Shown here: one piece after another, positions 25,429-35,900 of the stretch
Position numbering within the stretch: the stretch's first letter is position 1
Layout: each line of letters opens with the position of its first letter
DNA from: Desulfuromonas thiophila
Lineage (GTDB): Bacteria > Desulfobacterota > Desulfuromonadia > Desulfuromonadales > Desulfuromonadaceae
Direction: 5' to 3'
Assembly: GCF_900101955.1 (NCBI RefSeq)
Contig: NZ_FNAQ01000004.1
Coordinates: 1-64,000 of the forward strand
Length of the DNA: 64,000 nucleotides
Translations under genes and position numbers: made by a program
The notes under the pieces: model-generated
What the model saw: only the letters and a program-made list of their open reading frames with translations
The model's database searches: none
Told to the model about the DNA's origin: nothing

Positions 25429-25766
25429 GGACGCAACCGTTCACGTAGGGCCAGCAGTTCCTGTCGCAAATCCTCCAGCCGCTGACGATCCGTCATTGAC
25501 GTCTTCGATTCATCCGCAGCGTATCGACCAGCCAGCATCTTGCGCGCTCCCGCGATGGTAAACCCTTGATTGTAAAGCAGGTCTTTGAGTTGCAGAACGA
25601 GCTCGATATCTTTTTTCTGATATTTTCGCTGACGTGAACTGGTTTTCTGAGGCGAAAAAAAACGAAACTCAGATTCCCAGTAGCGAAGCACATGCGGCTT
25701 AATTCCCGTGATAGCAGCCACTTCACCGATCTTAAAGAAAAACTTGTTCGGTATTTCCACACTCAC
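25425..25766 (-). CDS. MerR-family transcriptional regulator (small)
   Basis: 113 residues. The MerR helix-turn-helix and wing occupy most of the protein: FFKIGEVAAITGIKPHVLRYWESEF, then RKYQKKDIELVLQLKDLLYNQGFTIAGARKML. A short coiled tail follows, with no effector-binding domain and no Cys cluster for metals. This fits the MlrA/CarA-like stand-alone subgroup that commonly lies next to ihfA in Geobacter relatives. The target is unknown. Its stop overlaps the surE start, so it is probably cotranscribed with the stationary-phase genes. Confidence 0.88.
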   Translation of the reverse strand: MSVEIPNKFFFKIGEVAAITGIKPHVLRYWESEFRFFSPQKTSSRQRKYQKKDIELVLQLKDLLYNQGFTIAGARKMLAGRYAADESKTSMTDRQRLEDLRQELLALRERLRP

Positions 25767-25788
25767 GGCACGTCACCAAAAAAAATGG

Positions 25789-26073
25789 CTAATTGGCTCC
25801 CTCATTGATGGCATTCTTCAAGACTTGACTTGGCTTGAACGTCAGTATCTTGCGGGAACTGATCTCAATTTCTTCACCTGTCTGAGGATTACGGCCTCGG
25901 CGGGTCGCCTTCTGCTTGACGATAAAATTGCCGAAACCGGCAATCTTGATCTTGTCCCCTGCCTCCAGGGTCTGCTTAATCAATTCGAAGACTGTTTCTA
26001 CAATCTCAGCGGACTCTTTTTTGGAAAATCCCGTCCGGAAGTATACGTTTTCGACAAGATCCGCTTTCGTCAT
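25789..26073 (-). CDS. ihfA: Integration host factor subunit alpha
   Basis: 94 residues from ATG 26073 (MTKADLVE; AGG upstream). The DNA-bending protein has the HU/IHF fold: FSKKESAEIVETVFELIKQTL, the KIAGFGNFIVK strand and the beta-arm RRGRNPQTGEEIEISSRKILTFKPS with the intercalating Pro. IHF helps sigma-54 promoters by looping enhancer DNA and also acts in recombination. Position downstream of pheT is the usual proteobacterial order. Confidence 0.95.
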   Translation of the reverse strand: MTKADLVENVYFRTGFSKKESAEIVETVFELIKQTLEAGDKIKIAGFGNFIVKQKATRRGRNPQTGEEIEISSRKILTFKPSQVLKNAINEGAN

Positions 26074-26152
26074 ACAACCTCCACATGAGCTAAACAAAAT
26101 AAGTTCTTGATTTCAATGGGTTATAGCATGAACCCAAAAACCACGGCAAGGG

Positions 26153-28567
26153 CTATCTCAACTGGGCCGGAAGTTTTTTAAGAACCTCTTTGACAAGCCT
26201 GCCGTGCATCTGGCTGATCTCCTCGTCCGTCAACGTTTTTTCACGCGAACGGTAACGGGCGCGGATCGCGAGGCTCTTCTTTCCTTCGGGAACACCACTG
26301 CCGGTATAGAGATCGAACAGCACCACCTCGTCAAGGTCGACCAGACGCATCTGCTGAACCACGTCAAGCAGCGCCTGCGCCGGCACCTCGGCATCGACCA
26401 GGAACGCGCTATCGCGGGTGACATCGGGGTAACGGGAAATCGGTGTAAAGCAAACAGGCGCGCTGCCGAGTGCCACCAGAGCCTCAACATCAAGATCAGC
26501 AATAAAAACCGGCTGAGGCAACTCAAAACAGTCCTGCACCACAGGATGCAACTCACCAAGAACGCCGAGTTGGCGCGGCTGTAAACCTCCACTCCACAGA
26601 CAACAGGATTTCCCCGGATGCAAGAAAGGCTCGCCGCTGCCAGCAACAAAAGACACCGAACCGAGATTAAGAGCCTGAGCCAGCCCCTCGATGAGTCCCT
26701 TGAGATCGAAGAAATCGACCATCTGATCCGTCTGCGCCCAGCCTTCGGGCATCCGCCGCCCGGTCAAGGCTAAACACAGACGCAGACCCTCCTGTGGCAG
26801 ATCCTGATCCGACACCCTGAATACAGGTCGCAGCTCAAACAGGGTCAGATCGGTGTTGCGATAGGACAGATTGCGCGCCAGGGTTTCCAGCATACTGGGA
26901 ACCAGGCTGGTCCGCATGACGGACTGTTCTTCCGTCAACGGATTGAGAATCCGCACGTTCTGGCGGCGGAGATCATCATCAGCCAGTTGCAGCCGATCCC
27001 ACAGAGTCGGCGAAACGAAAGAATAATTGATCAGCTCACTGGCCCCCTGTGCAACCAGCTGATCACGTACACGACCGATCAGCTGTTGGCGGGCATCGGG
27101 TTTCTGCAACAGAATCCGGCTCACCGGCAAGGTAACCGGAATCTCATCGTAACCATGCAGACGGGCAATCTCCTCAACCAGATCAACTTCGCGCTCCAGA
27201 TCATGTCGTCCCGTCGGCACCACCACCTCCAGACGCTCATCCGGCAGCTCGCGACAGGCAAGCCCGATGGACTCAAGCAGCGCAGCCATGCGCGTCAGCG
27301 ACAGGTCAAGCCCAAGCAAGCCGTTGGCCGCCTGACGGCGCAATTGCAGTGTGCGAGGCAGCAGGGGGCGAACATAGCTATCAAGGGTGCCCCGCACCAG
27401 CTCACCACCGGCCAACTGCTGAATCAACACTGCGGCACGTTCGAGAGCCAGGGGAACCATGGCGATATCAGCACCACGCTCAAAACGGTGCGATGATTCT
27501 GAATGAATACCCAGGCGCTTGCTCGTGCGACGAATGGTCAACGAATCAAAATAAGCGCTCTCCAGCAGCACATCGCGGGTCTGATCGTTGATCTCCGAAT
27601 TTTCTCCCCCCATGATGCCGGCCAGAGCCACAGGGCCGACGGCATCACAGATCACCGCATCGCCGGACTGCAGCAGACGCTCCTGGCCGTCCAGGGTGGT
27701 GAAGCGATCACCTTCTTGGGCAGCCCGCACCTGAATGCGGCCGCCACGCAGGCGATTGAAATCAAAGGCGTGCAGAGGATGGCCAAGCTCCATCAAAACA
27801 TAGTTGGTCACATCAACGACATTGTTGATCGAACGCAGTCCCAGGGTTTCGAGCCGCCGCACCAGCCACTGGGGCGAGGGGCCAATGGTAACACTGCGGA
27901 TCAAACGGGCCATGTACCTTGGGCACATATCCGGCTGGTCAATATCCACCCGGGCTAGGTCGGCAATACCATCAGATGTCTCAGGAACAGCCGCCGGCTG
28001 AGGCAGCCGCAGCCGACTGCCGGCAATGGCAGCAACCTCACGGGCGATGCCAACAACACTGAGGCAGTCGGCCCGATTTGGCGTCAGGCCAATTTCGTAG
28101 CGGACATCCTTCAGCTGCAGAGCAGAGAACAGTGGCTCACCCAAAGGCAGATCCGGCGGCAAAATCAGAATCCCGGCAGATTCACGGGCCAGACCCAGTT
28201 CGGTTTCCGAACAGAGCATGCCACGTGATTCATAGCCACGAATCTTTGATTTTTTAATCTTAAAATCACCGGGCAACACCGACCCGACCGTAGCCAAAGC
28301 CACCAGATCACCCGCCCGATGGTTGGTTGCACCACAAACCACGGGAATAACCTCGCTGCCGGTATTGACCTGGCAGCAGGTCAATCGATCCGCCTGCGGG
28401 TGCGGCTCGACGGTTTCCAGCCGGGCAACAATAACCGAATCCAGCCCAGCTCCGAGATGATCCATGGCATCAACCTCAAGCCCTGCCATGGTCAGGCGAT
28501 GCGACAACTCTTCGGGAGACAAAGAGAAATCGACGTATTCCTTCAACCAGTTGTAGGTAACGATCAT
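26153..28567 (-). CDS. pheT: Phenylalanyl-tRNA synthetase beta subunit
   Basis: 804 residues, normal for the bacterial form. The N-terminal B1 and tRNA-binding OB-fold (YNWLKEYVDFSLSPEELSHRL, VIVARLETVEPHPQADRL, CCQVNTG) is followed by the editing B3/B4 domain, B5 (MCPRYMARLI, GLRSINNVVDVTNYVLMELGHPLHAFD), the catalytic-like B6/B7 region and a C-terminal anticodon-binding FDX-ACB domain (RYPDVTRDSAFLVD). With PheS it charges tRNA-Phe. The start lies 51 bp after pheS. Confidence 0.96.
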   Translation of the reverse strand: MIVTYNWLKEYVDFSLSPEELSHRLTMAGLEVDAMDHLGAGLDSVIVARLETVEPHPQADRLTCCQVNTGSEVIPVVCGATNHRAGDLVALATVGSVLPGDFKIKKSKIRGYESRGMLCSETELGLARESAGILILPPDLPLGEPLFSALQLKDVRYEIGLTPNRADCLSVVGIAREVAAIAGSRLRLPQPAAVPETSDGIADLARVDIDQPDMCPRYMARLIRSVTIGPSPQWLVRRLETLGLRSINNVVDVTNYVLMELGHPLHAFDFNRLRGGRIQVRAAQEGDRFTTLDGQERLLQSGDAVICDAVGPVALAGIMGGENSEINDQTRDVLLESAYFDSLTIRRTSKRLGIHSESSHRFERGADIAMVPLALERAAVLIQQLAGGELVRGTLDSYVRPLLPRTLQLRRQAANGLLGLDLSLTRMAALLESIGLACRELPDERLEVVVPTGRHDLEREVDLVEEIARLHGYDEIPVTLPVSRILLQKPDARQQLIGRVRDQLVAQGASELINYSFVSPTLWDRLQLADDDLRRQNVRILNPLTEEQSVMRTSLVPSMLETLARNLSYRNTDLTLFELRPVFRVSDQDLPQEGLRLCLALTGRRMPEGWAQTDQMVDFFDLKGLIEGLAQALNLGSVSFVAGSGEPFLHPGKSCCLWSGGLQPRQLGVLGELHPVVQDCFELPQPVFIADLDVEALVALGSAPVCFTPISRYPDVTRDSAFLVDAEVPAQALLDVVQQMRLVDLDEVVLFDLYTGSGVPEGKKSLAIRARYRSREKTLTDEEISQMHGRLVKEVLKKLPAQLR

Positions 28568-28618
28568 GACGCAAACCCTTTAAACAACGTCGTGACGCTT
28601 AACGCGTCGGGACTGAAA

Positions 28619-29817
<1,199 letters not shown>

Positions 29818-29855
29818 AAAAAAAAGAGGTGAGACGCTTCGCCCTCACCTCTTTT
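29818..29855 (-). terminator. Terminator after rplT
   Basis: GAGGTGAG pairs with CTCACCTC around a 10-nt loop and runs into seven or more T. It lies just past the rplT stop and ends the thrS-infC-rpmI-rplT message. Confidence 0.85.
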
Positions 29856-29868
29856 CTGTCGTATCAGG

Positions 29869-30225
29869 CTACTGCGCGTTGGCCTTGGCCCGGTCCACGA
29901 TGGCACTGAATCCAACGGGATCGCTGACTGCGATCTGCGCCAGAACCTTACGGTCGAGCGCGACACCGGCAACCTTGAGACCATGCACCAAGCGGCTGTA
30001 GCTCAAACCGTCCAGGCGGGCGGCAGCATTGATCCGCGCAATCCACAGAGCGCGAAAATCACGCTTGCGAACCCGGCGATCCCGGAATGCGTAGTTCAGG
30101 CCGCGATCGACGGCCTCGGTGGCACTGCGGAACAACTTGCTGCGGGCACCGCGGTAACCCTTAGCAAGGTTAAGAACCTTGTTCCGCCGACGTCTCGCTT
30201 TGAATCCTCTTTTTACTCTCGGCAT
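29869..30225 (-). CDS. rplT: Ribosomal protein L20
   Basis: 118 residues. Typical L20: very basic N-terminus [29 protein letters not shown], then [21 protein letters not shown] and a C-terminal globular part with [10 protein letters not shown]. It binds 23S rRNA early in 50S assembly. In several bacteria L20 also represses the infC-rpmI-rplT message. It follows rpmI after 135 bp in which nothing else is seen. Confidence 0.97.
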   Translation of the reverse strand: MPRVKRGFKARRRRNKVLNLAKGYRGARSKLFRSATEAVDRGLNYAFRDRRVRKRDFRALWIARINAAARLDGLSYSRLVHGLKVAGVALDRKVLAQIAVSDPVGFSAIVDRAKANAQ

Positions 30226-30360
30226 GTGTAAATACTCCTGCTGGCGATATGCTGCTACCTGCTTTCACAAGACGACGCCCTGCCGCCCTGCGGCCGGATC
30301 TGCAGGGGGAGACAGATCCCCACAGTTCACGGTCTTATCGAAGATCTTAACCGCCGTCAG

Positions 30361-30558
30361 TTACAGATAAGGAACCATCGCACAGATGTTGCGATGATCG
30401 GCGGCAGAAACAAGCGTTACCTGGCGCAGGTCACGCTTACGCTTGGTGGTTTTCTTGGTCAGGATATGGCTGGTGAAAGCCTTGTTACGGCGAACCTTGC
30501 CGGTTCCTGTCTTGCGGAAACGCTTGGCAGCTCCACGATTGGTCTTGATTTTCGGCAT
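30361..30558 (-). CDS. rpmI: Ribosomal protein L35
   Basis: 65 residues, the normal length. It starts [21 protein letters not shown] and continues with [19 protein letters not shown] and the C-terminal [11 protein letters not shown]. Ribosome site GGAG lies before the ATG. It belongs to the infC-rpmI-rplT operon. Confidence 0.97.
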   Translation of the reverse strand: MPKIKTNRGAAKRFRKTGTGKVRRNKAFTSHILTKKTTKRKRDLRQVTLVSAADHRNICAMVPYL

Positions 30559-30609
30559 CTGATTTACTCCTTCCTGCCGGACAGAATTTAAAAAAATCCC
30601 ATCTGCGGA

Positions 30610-31122
30610 TTACTTTTTAGGTGACAACACCATATGCATGAAACGCCCCTGCATACTGGGGAAAAACTCAATCAATCCAATATCCGCAACCTTCTCGGAT
30701 ACCCGCTTAAGCAGATCGCGGCCAAACTCGGGATGGGTCACTTCACGGCCACGGAACATGATCGTCACCTTGACCTTATTGCCCTCTTCAAGGAACCGCC
30801 GTACATTCTTTACTTTGACTTCGAAGTCATGCACTTCGGTTTTTGGCCGCAGCTTGACTTCCTTAAGTTCGACACGCGCCGCCTTTTTCTTGGCCTCAGC
30901 TGCACGTTTCTGCTGCTGATACTTGAACTTGCCATAATCCATAATACGACAGACCGGCGGTTTGGCCGTAGGCGAAACCTCTACCAGATCCAGTCCGCGC
31001 TCCACAGCGGCAGCTAAGGCATCCTGCAGGGACAGTATCCCCAGCTGTTCGCCCTCATCGTCGATCACCCGGACTTCCCGCGCCCGAATCGCGCGGTTAA
31101 TGTTGGTCTCCTGCTTAGCTAT
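30610..31122 (-). CDS. infC: Translation initiation factor IF-3 with ATA start codon
   Basis: 170 residues if started at ATA 31122. The sequence after it encodes IAKQETNINRAIRAREVRVIDDEG, which is the conserved IF-3 N-terminus. The first ATG/GTG-type start lies inside this conserved part (31068) and would remove it. A very strong ribosome site (TAGGAGG, which includes the thrS stop TAG) lies 7 nt before the ATA. Domains: N-terminal with KPPVCRIMDYGKFKYQ, basic linker, C-terminal with KVKVTIMFRGREV. Rare AUU/AUC/AUA starts let IF-3 repress its own synthesis. Confidence 0.93.
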   Translation of the reverse strand: MAKQETNINRAIRAREVRVIDDEGEQLGILSLQDALAAAVERGLDLVEVSPTAKPPVCRIMDYGKFKYQQQKRAAEAKKKAARVELKEVKLRPKTEVHDFEVKVKNVRRFLEEGNKVKVTIMFRGREVTHPEFGRDLLKRVSEKVADIGLIEFFPSMQGRFMHMVLSPKK

Positions 31123-31133
31123 GGTGCCACCTC

Positions 31134-33053
31134 CTAACGGTAATTACTGCACTCTTGGGCAACAAAAGCGCAGAACTCAGTTGCGCTCATCGGTTCAAGA
31201 TTCTCGCCACTACGGAAGCGCGGTGCAACCGTACCACTCTGCACTTCCTTGTCGCCGATCACCAGCATGTAGGGGATCTTCTGCAACTGAGCTTCACGAA
31301 TCTTGAAGCCCAGTTTTTCATTGCGGACATCCAACTGCACACGAATACCGGCTGCACGGAGGGTTTCAGCCACCTCACGAGCATAGGCACACTGGTCGTC
31401 CGTCACATTCATGACAACGGCCTGGACCGGTGAAATCCACAAGGGGAAATTGCCGGAGAAGTGTTCAATCAAAATGCCGATAAACCGCTCTATGGAGCCG
31501 AGGATAACGCGATGCACCATAACCGGCCGATGTTTTTCCCCGTCCGGTCCGGTGTAACTCAGGTCGAAGCGCTCAGGCAGGGTAAAATCGCATTGGATTG
31601 TAGCACACTGCCAATGTCTGTCAAGCGCGTCCTTAAGCTTGATATCAATCTTGGGACCATAGAACGCGCCATCCCCCTCGTTGATTTCGAAAGGCATCCG
31701 GGTATCTTCCAACGCCGAAATCAATGCCTTGGTGGCACGCTCCCAATCGGCGTCGGTGCCTATCGACTTTTGCGGCCGGGTCGAGATCTCCATCTGGTAA
31801 TCAAAACCGAATATCGCCATAACATCGCGAACAAAATGAAGCACGCCCTTGATTTCGCCATCAAGCTGCTCAGGAGTACAGAGAATGTGCGCATCATCCT
31901 GCGTAAATCCCCGCACGCGTGTTAACCCGTGCAGCACACCGGATTTTTCGTGACGATGCACTGTACCCAATTCAAAATAACGCACAGGAAGATCACGATA
32001 AGAACGCTTCCGGCTTTTATAAATCAGCATGTGCGCCAGACAGTTCATCGGCTTAATGCCAAACCCCTGTCCTTCAACCTCCGTGAAATACATGTTTTCT
32101 TTGTAGTTATCGTAATGCCCGGAAGTCTGCCACAAGTCAGTGCGCAAAATCTGCGGCCCCTGCACAATATCATAACCCCGACGCAGGTGCTCGCGTCGTT
32201 CGAAATCCTCCAGCACCGTCCGCAGCATGGCACCCTTCGGATGCCAGATCACCAGGCCCGCCCCCGCCTCTTCGCTGAACGAAAACAGGTCGAGTTCCTT
32301 ACCCAACTTACGATGATCGCGCTTACGCGCCTCTTCAAGTCGAACCAGATAAGCCTTCAGCTCCTTCTTATCCGGAAAAGCCGTGGCATAAATCCGCTGC
32401 AGCATGGGCCGCTTTTCATCACCCCGCCAGTAGGCGCCGGCCAGGCTGGTCAACTTGAACGCCTTGATGCGTCCCGTTGACGGCAAATGCGGGCCACGAC
32501 ACAGATCGACAAAGGTACCCTGTCGATACAGCGACACCATCGGCACATCAAGATCTTCGATCAGCTCAACCTTAAAGTGCTCTCCGAGCGAACGAAACAA
32601 GGCGATGGCCTCATCGCGCGACATCTCGATGCGCTCGATTGGCAGGTCGGCCTTGACCAGTTCTTCCATCCGCCGCTCAATGCGTTCGAAATCCTCAGGC
32701 ACAAAGCGGTGGCTTTCGCTGTAGAAATCATAATAAAAACCATTGTCGATAGACGGTCCAATGGTCACCTGAACCTGATCGCCAAACAGATCCTTGACGG
32801 CATGGGCCATCAGATGCGCCGTGGTATGACGGTAGACATCGAGCCCCTCGGCAGAAGAAAGCAGCACCAGTTCCAGCCGGGCATCCCGTTGCAGCACCCG
32901 GCTCAGGTCACTGAGCTCACCATCAAGGCGGGCGGCCACCGCATTGCGCGCCAAGCCGGCACCAAGACCTGCTGCCACTTCAGCAATGCTCGTACCAGCA
33001 GGCACGGTTCTGCTGCTGTCATCAGGCAAACGAATTTCTATCGGTTTTTCCAT
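31134..33053 (-). CDS. thrS: Threonyl-tRNA synthetase
   Basis: 639 residues from ATG 33053 (GGGAG upstream). Domains in order: N1 TGS ([22 protein letters not shown]), N2 editing domain with [16 protein letters not shown], and the class II core with [48 protein letters not shown] and [17 protein letters not shown]-terminal anticodon-binding domain ([13 protein letters not shown]) follows. Its stop codon is part of the infC ribosome site. A hairpin terminator sits only 26 bp before the ATG. Confidence 0.97.
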   Translation of the reverse strand: MEKPIEIRLPDDSSRTVPAGTSIAEVAAGLGAGLARNAVAARLDGELSDLSRVLQRDARLELVLLSSAEGLDVYRHTTAHLMAHAVKDLFGDQVQVTIGPSIDNGFYYDFYSESHRFVPEDFERIERRMEELVKADLPIERIEMSRDEAIALFRSLGEHFKVELIEDLDVPMVSLYRQGTFVDLCRGPHLPSTGRIKAFKLTSLAGAYWRGDEKRPMLQRIYATAFPDKKELKAYLVRLEEARKRDHRKLGKELDLFSFSEEAGAGLVIWHPKGAMLRTVLEDFERREHLRRGYDIVQGPQILRTDLWQTSGHYDNYKENMYFTEVEGQGFGIKPMNCLAHMLIYKSRKRSYRDLPVRYFELGTVHRHEKSGVLHGLTRVRGFTQDDAHILCTPEQLDGEIKGVLHFVRDVMAIFGFDYQMEISTRPQKSIGTDADWERATKALISALEDTRMPFEINEGDGAFYGPKIDIKLKDALDRHWQCATIQCDFTLPERFDLSYTGPDGEKHRPVMVHRVILGSIERFIGILIEHFSGNFPLWISPVQAVVMNVTDDQCAYAREVAETLRAAGIRVQLDVRNEKLGFKIREAQLQKIPYMLVIGDKEVQSGTVAPRFRSGENLEPMSATEFCAFVAQECSNYR

Positions 33054-33078
33054 GGGTGGTTTCTCCCGGCTACCGACG

Positions 33079-33106
33079 AAAAAAGGCATCCACTGGGATG
33101 CCTTTT
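33079..33106 (-). terminator. Terminator or attenuator between tRNA-Val and thrS
   Basis: AAAAGGCATCC pairs perfectly with GGATGCCTTTT (11 bp, 4-nt loop) and is followed by further T on the minus strand. It lies 26 bp before the thrS start, leaving no room for a promoter, so thrS transcription must pass through it. Confidence 0.75.
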
Positions 33107-33160
33107 ATCACGTTGACGTTTCTGCGGCCTGTCAGGTTCCGGTCCTATCGAACCGGTATC

Positions 33161-33235
<75 letters not shown>

Positions 33236-33475
33236 GTATGCCGCGAACTGTCGGGGTTATACCGAAATCGCTTTTGCGTGTCAACTCTTTATCTGCATTT
33301 TTTCGCCGCTGGGACTGCATACCGCTGGCATTCCGTTACAAAGGAAAATTTCTTGCCCGAGAGAGGCTGTCGGGGCTAGACTCCTGCGCGCCGCAAACGC
33401 TGTCTATCCCGGCGTCCTTCCATGTCAGCGGCAATCGGTGTTCGTCAGCCCAGGTTATCACCGGGGTCTGGATTC

Positions 33476-35365
33476 ATGCTTTTATCTCACGCGAGGCTTC
33501 CCTTGAGCACGATACCCGATTTACTACAAAACAGCTGTCAAAACCATCCCAGCCAGATTGCTTTGCGCGAAAAACGCAACAAAAGCTGGAAAACTCTCAG
33601 CTATGCCGACCTCTGGCGAGATTCCGATCTGGTTGCCAGTGGACTTCAGCGTCTCGGCAAGAAGAAAGGGGACCATGCCGCACTGCTTGGCCCTTCGTCA
33701 CTGCGCTGGGTGACAACCTACCTTGGCATCCTCAAGGCTGGTCTGGTGGCCATCCCCATTGACAAGGAACTCAAACAGAACGAATTACGCCATGTCCTGC
33801 GTGACAGCGATGCCAACATTCTATTTACCACCCAGGACTATGTCGAAATGGCTCTCGACATCCGCACCAGCACTCCCGATCTGGCTCAGATCGTTATCCT
33901 TGATTCCGCCGCCGGTCCAGGTCTGGATATCCAGATCTTCAATACCATTGGCGACCTGATCGCCGAATGGCACCAGTTGATCAATGAATTACAGATTCCT
34001 CGCGACAAAGCCGCGCGGCTGGAGGCTCTGGCCAACCGCACCCACAGGCTGCTGACTCAACCACAGGCCAGCGGTGAAGAGGGCAATCCGGTATCCGATC
34101 TGTTTTCACCGGCGGCAAGCCTGCGCAAAGAGGCTTTAAAAAAAGGGATCCTGCTCGACTACGAACATCTGCTGGGCAACAACCTGCCCGAAACGGTCGA
34201 ATTGACCTCACAGGACACTGCGGTCATTCTTTACACCTCCGGCACCACCGGCCGCTCCAAGGGCGCCATCCTGACACATGCCAACATCACCTCGAACATC
34301 AAGGATCTGATACCCCACTTTCAACTTGATCAGCGCATCCACACCCTGTCATTTCTGCCCATCAACCACGTATTTGAGCAGGTCTGCGGAATCCTCTTGC
34401 CCCTGGCTCTGGGCGGCACCGTTTCCTTTGCCGAATCGCTCAAAAAACTGGGCGAAAATCTTTCAGAGGTCCGCCCGACCTTTCTTCTGGGAGTTCCGGC
34501 CGTCTATCGTATTTTTCTTGATCGCATCCTCAAGAACATCCAGTCGAAAAAACTCAGCAAGGCCCTCTACGCGATTCCGGCCACACGTGCCCTGGTGGCC
34601 AAAAAGGTCCGTGAGGTGCTGGGCGACGGCACTATTTTTGTCAGTGGCGGCGCCGCCCTTGATCCCGTCGTAGCGGCCCGATTCAAGGAACTCGGCATCC
34701 TGATTTACCAAGGCTACGGCATCACCGAAACCTCTCCTGTTCTTACAGCCGAACAGCCCGGCCGCATGAAACTGGGAACCGTCGGACGGCCATTACCTTC
34801 CGTGCAGATCCGCATCGCCAACCCCAACGAGGAGGGTGTCGGCGAAATCCTGTGCAAAGGGCCTAATATCATGAAGGGGTATTATAAAAATGAAGAGGCC
34901 ACAGCGGAGGTGCTGACTGATGGCTGGTATCATACCGGTGACATGGGGCGGCTTGATGAGCACGGCTTTCTTGCCATTTGTGGCCGGGTCAAGAACCTGA
35001 TCGTTACTCCCAACGGTAAAAACGTCTATCCCGAAGAAATCGAGAACGAACTGCTCAACAGCCCGTTCATTCTCGAAGTCATGGTCTACGGCCACAAGGT
35101 CAGTCCAACAGCCGAAGAGGTCCACGCCCAGATCTATCCGGATCAGGAAGCCATTGATCAGCACGCCCAGCAACAGGGCATCTATCCGATGAATCAGCAG
35201 CAAATTGAGGCCCTGATTCGTGGCGAAGTGCTGGAGATCGGCAAACAACTGGCCGATTACAAACGAGTCAAGAAATTCACCCTGCGCGAAGATGAGTTTC
35301 CCAAGACCACAACGCGCAAGATCAAGCGCTTTGCTGTTGAAGCCGACATCAGCACAGCCGATTAG
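33476..35365 (+). CDS. Long-chain acyl-CoA synthetase (AMP-forming)
   Basis: 629 residues from ATG 33476; a TTG at 33503 with GAGG 6 nt ahead is a good alternative start. It activates a fatty acid to acyl-CoA via an acyl-adenylate. The adenylate-forming signature VILYTSGTTGRSKGAILTH is followed by FLPINHVFEQ, the YQGYGITETSPV core motif, and the hinge GWYHTGDMGRLDEHGFLAICGRVK. The C-terminal catalytic Lys region reads TTRKIKR. The FadD15-like type lacks membrane helices. It is transcribed alone, convergent with the cytochrome gene. Confidence 0.92.
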   Translation: MLLSHARLPLSTIPDLLQNSCQNHPSQIALREKRNKSWKTLSYADLWRDSDLVASGLQRLGKKKGDHAALLGPSSLRWVTTYLGILKAGLVAIPIDKELKQNELRHVLRDSDANILFTTQDYVEMALDIRTSTPDLAQIVILDSAAGPGLDIQIFNTIGDLIAEWHQLINELQIPRDKAARLEALANRTHRLLTQPQASGEEGNPVSDLFSPAASLRKEALKKGILLDYEHLLGNNLPETVELTSQDTAVILYTSGTTGRSKGAILTHANITSNIKDLIPHFQLDQRIHTLSFLPINHVFEQVCGILLPLALGGTVSFAESLKKLGENLSEVRPTFLLGVPAVYRIFLDRILKNIQSKKLSKALYAIPATRALVAKKVREVLGDGTIFVSGGAALDPVVAARFKELGILIYQGYGITETSPVLTAEQPGRMKLGTVGRPLPSVQIRIANPNEEGVGEILCKGPNIMKGYYKNEEATAEVLTDGWYHTGDMGRLDEHGFLAICGRVKNLIVTPNGKNVYPEEIENELLNSPFILEVMVYGHKVSPTAEEVHAQIYPDQEAIDQHAQQQGIYPMNQQQIEALIRGEVLEIGKQLADYKRVKKFTLREDEFPKTTTRKIKRFAVEADISTAD

Positions 35366-35471
35366 TCCGTTTTGCTGCCCTGCCCTCCCCTGTCACCACG
35401 CTATCCGGCAGCCACACCGCCCTTCCTTGAAAAGGAATAGCCCCCAGCCGTTCAGGGCGCTGTATCCGCCA

Positions 35472-35507
35472 TAAAAACGCCGCAAGGAACTGGTGGTTCC
35501 TTGCGGC
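35472..35507 (-). terminator. Terminator closing the chemosensory operon
   Basis: GCCGCAAGGAAC and GTTCCTTGCGGC form a 12-bp perfect stem (35479-35490 with 35496-35507), followed on the minus strand by GTTTTT. It lies 62 bp after the cytochrome stop. Confidence 0.85.
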
Positions 35508-35568
35508 TATTGCCGATCTCGTCACATGTCTGCCCCATCTGTTTTCACCAACAGAGCAGGTTCGGTTA

Positions 35569-35889
35569 CTACCCGCAACCCAGCAGTTGCTTGTCATCCT
35601 TGGCATATTTCTGAAAATAAAATTCCAGATCACCCAGTTGCTCGGTGCTGAGTTTCTGCCAGACCGGCTGATGGGCCGACGTGGGGCCGGACTGAAAGAA
35701 CTCCGACCACTGCGCCTTGGTCCGCGCATTGAGTTGCAGCCGGTCTGCCGCACCACGGCTCTTGTGACATTGCATACAAACATCGCGGTGCAGTTTCTTG
35801 CCCTTGCGCCAGTCGGCAGCTGCCATTGCCTGTCCCGCAAGAAAAATTACAGCGATCAGAACCATTGCGGTTACCAGTGCCTTGTTCAT
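35569..35889 (-). CDS. Small monohaem c-type cytochrome
   Basis: 106 residues. A signal peptide (1-23, ending AMA) is followed by one haem motif C38-MQ-C41-H42 and a helical remainder. No Met occurs after the haem motif, so the distal ligand is not the usual Met; a His in SAHQPVW is a candidate. The gene lies 11 bp after the methyl-accepting protein and its ribosome site AGGAG directly follows that stop, so it is the last gene of the chemosensory operon. A periplasmic redox partner or ligand-binding role for the operon sensors is inferred; an unrelated electron carrier is the alternative. Confidence 0.85.
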   Translation of the reverse strand: MNKALVTAMVLIAVIFLAGQAMAAADWRKGKKLHRDVCMQCHKSRGAADRLQLNARTKAQWSEFFQSGPTSAHQPVWQKLSTEQLGDLEFYFQKYAKDDKQLLGCG

Positions 35890-35900
35890 GACGGACTCCT

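Noticed and set aside
26098-26152. Hairpin GGGTT...AACCC between pheT and ihfA
   Set aside because: The stem is short and no T-run follows, so it is not a credible terminator; pheT-ihfA is usually cotranscribed.
30226-30360. Possible regulatory RNA between rpmI and rplT
   Set aside because: Only short GC-rich palindromes are visible, without a recognisable L20-binding pseudoknot that could be defended by eye.
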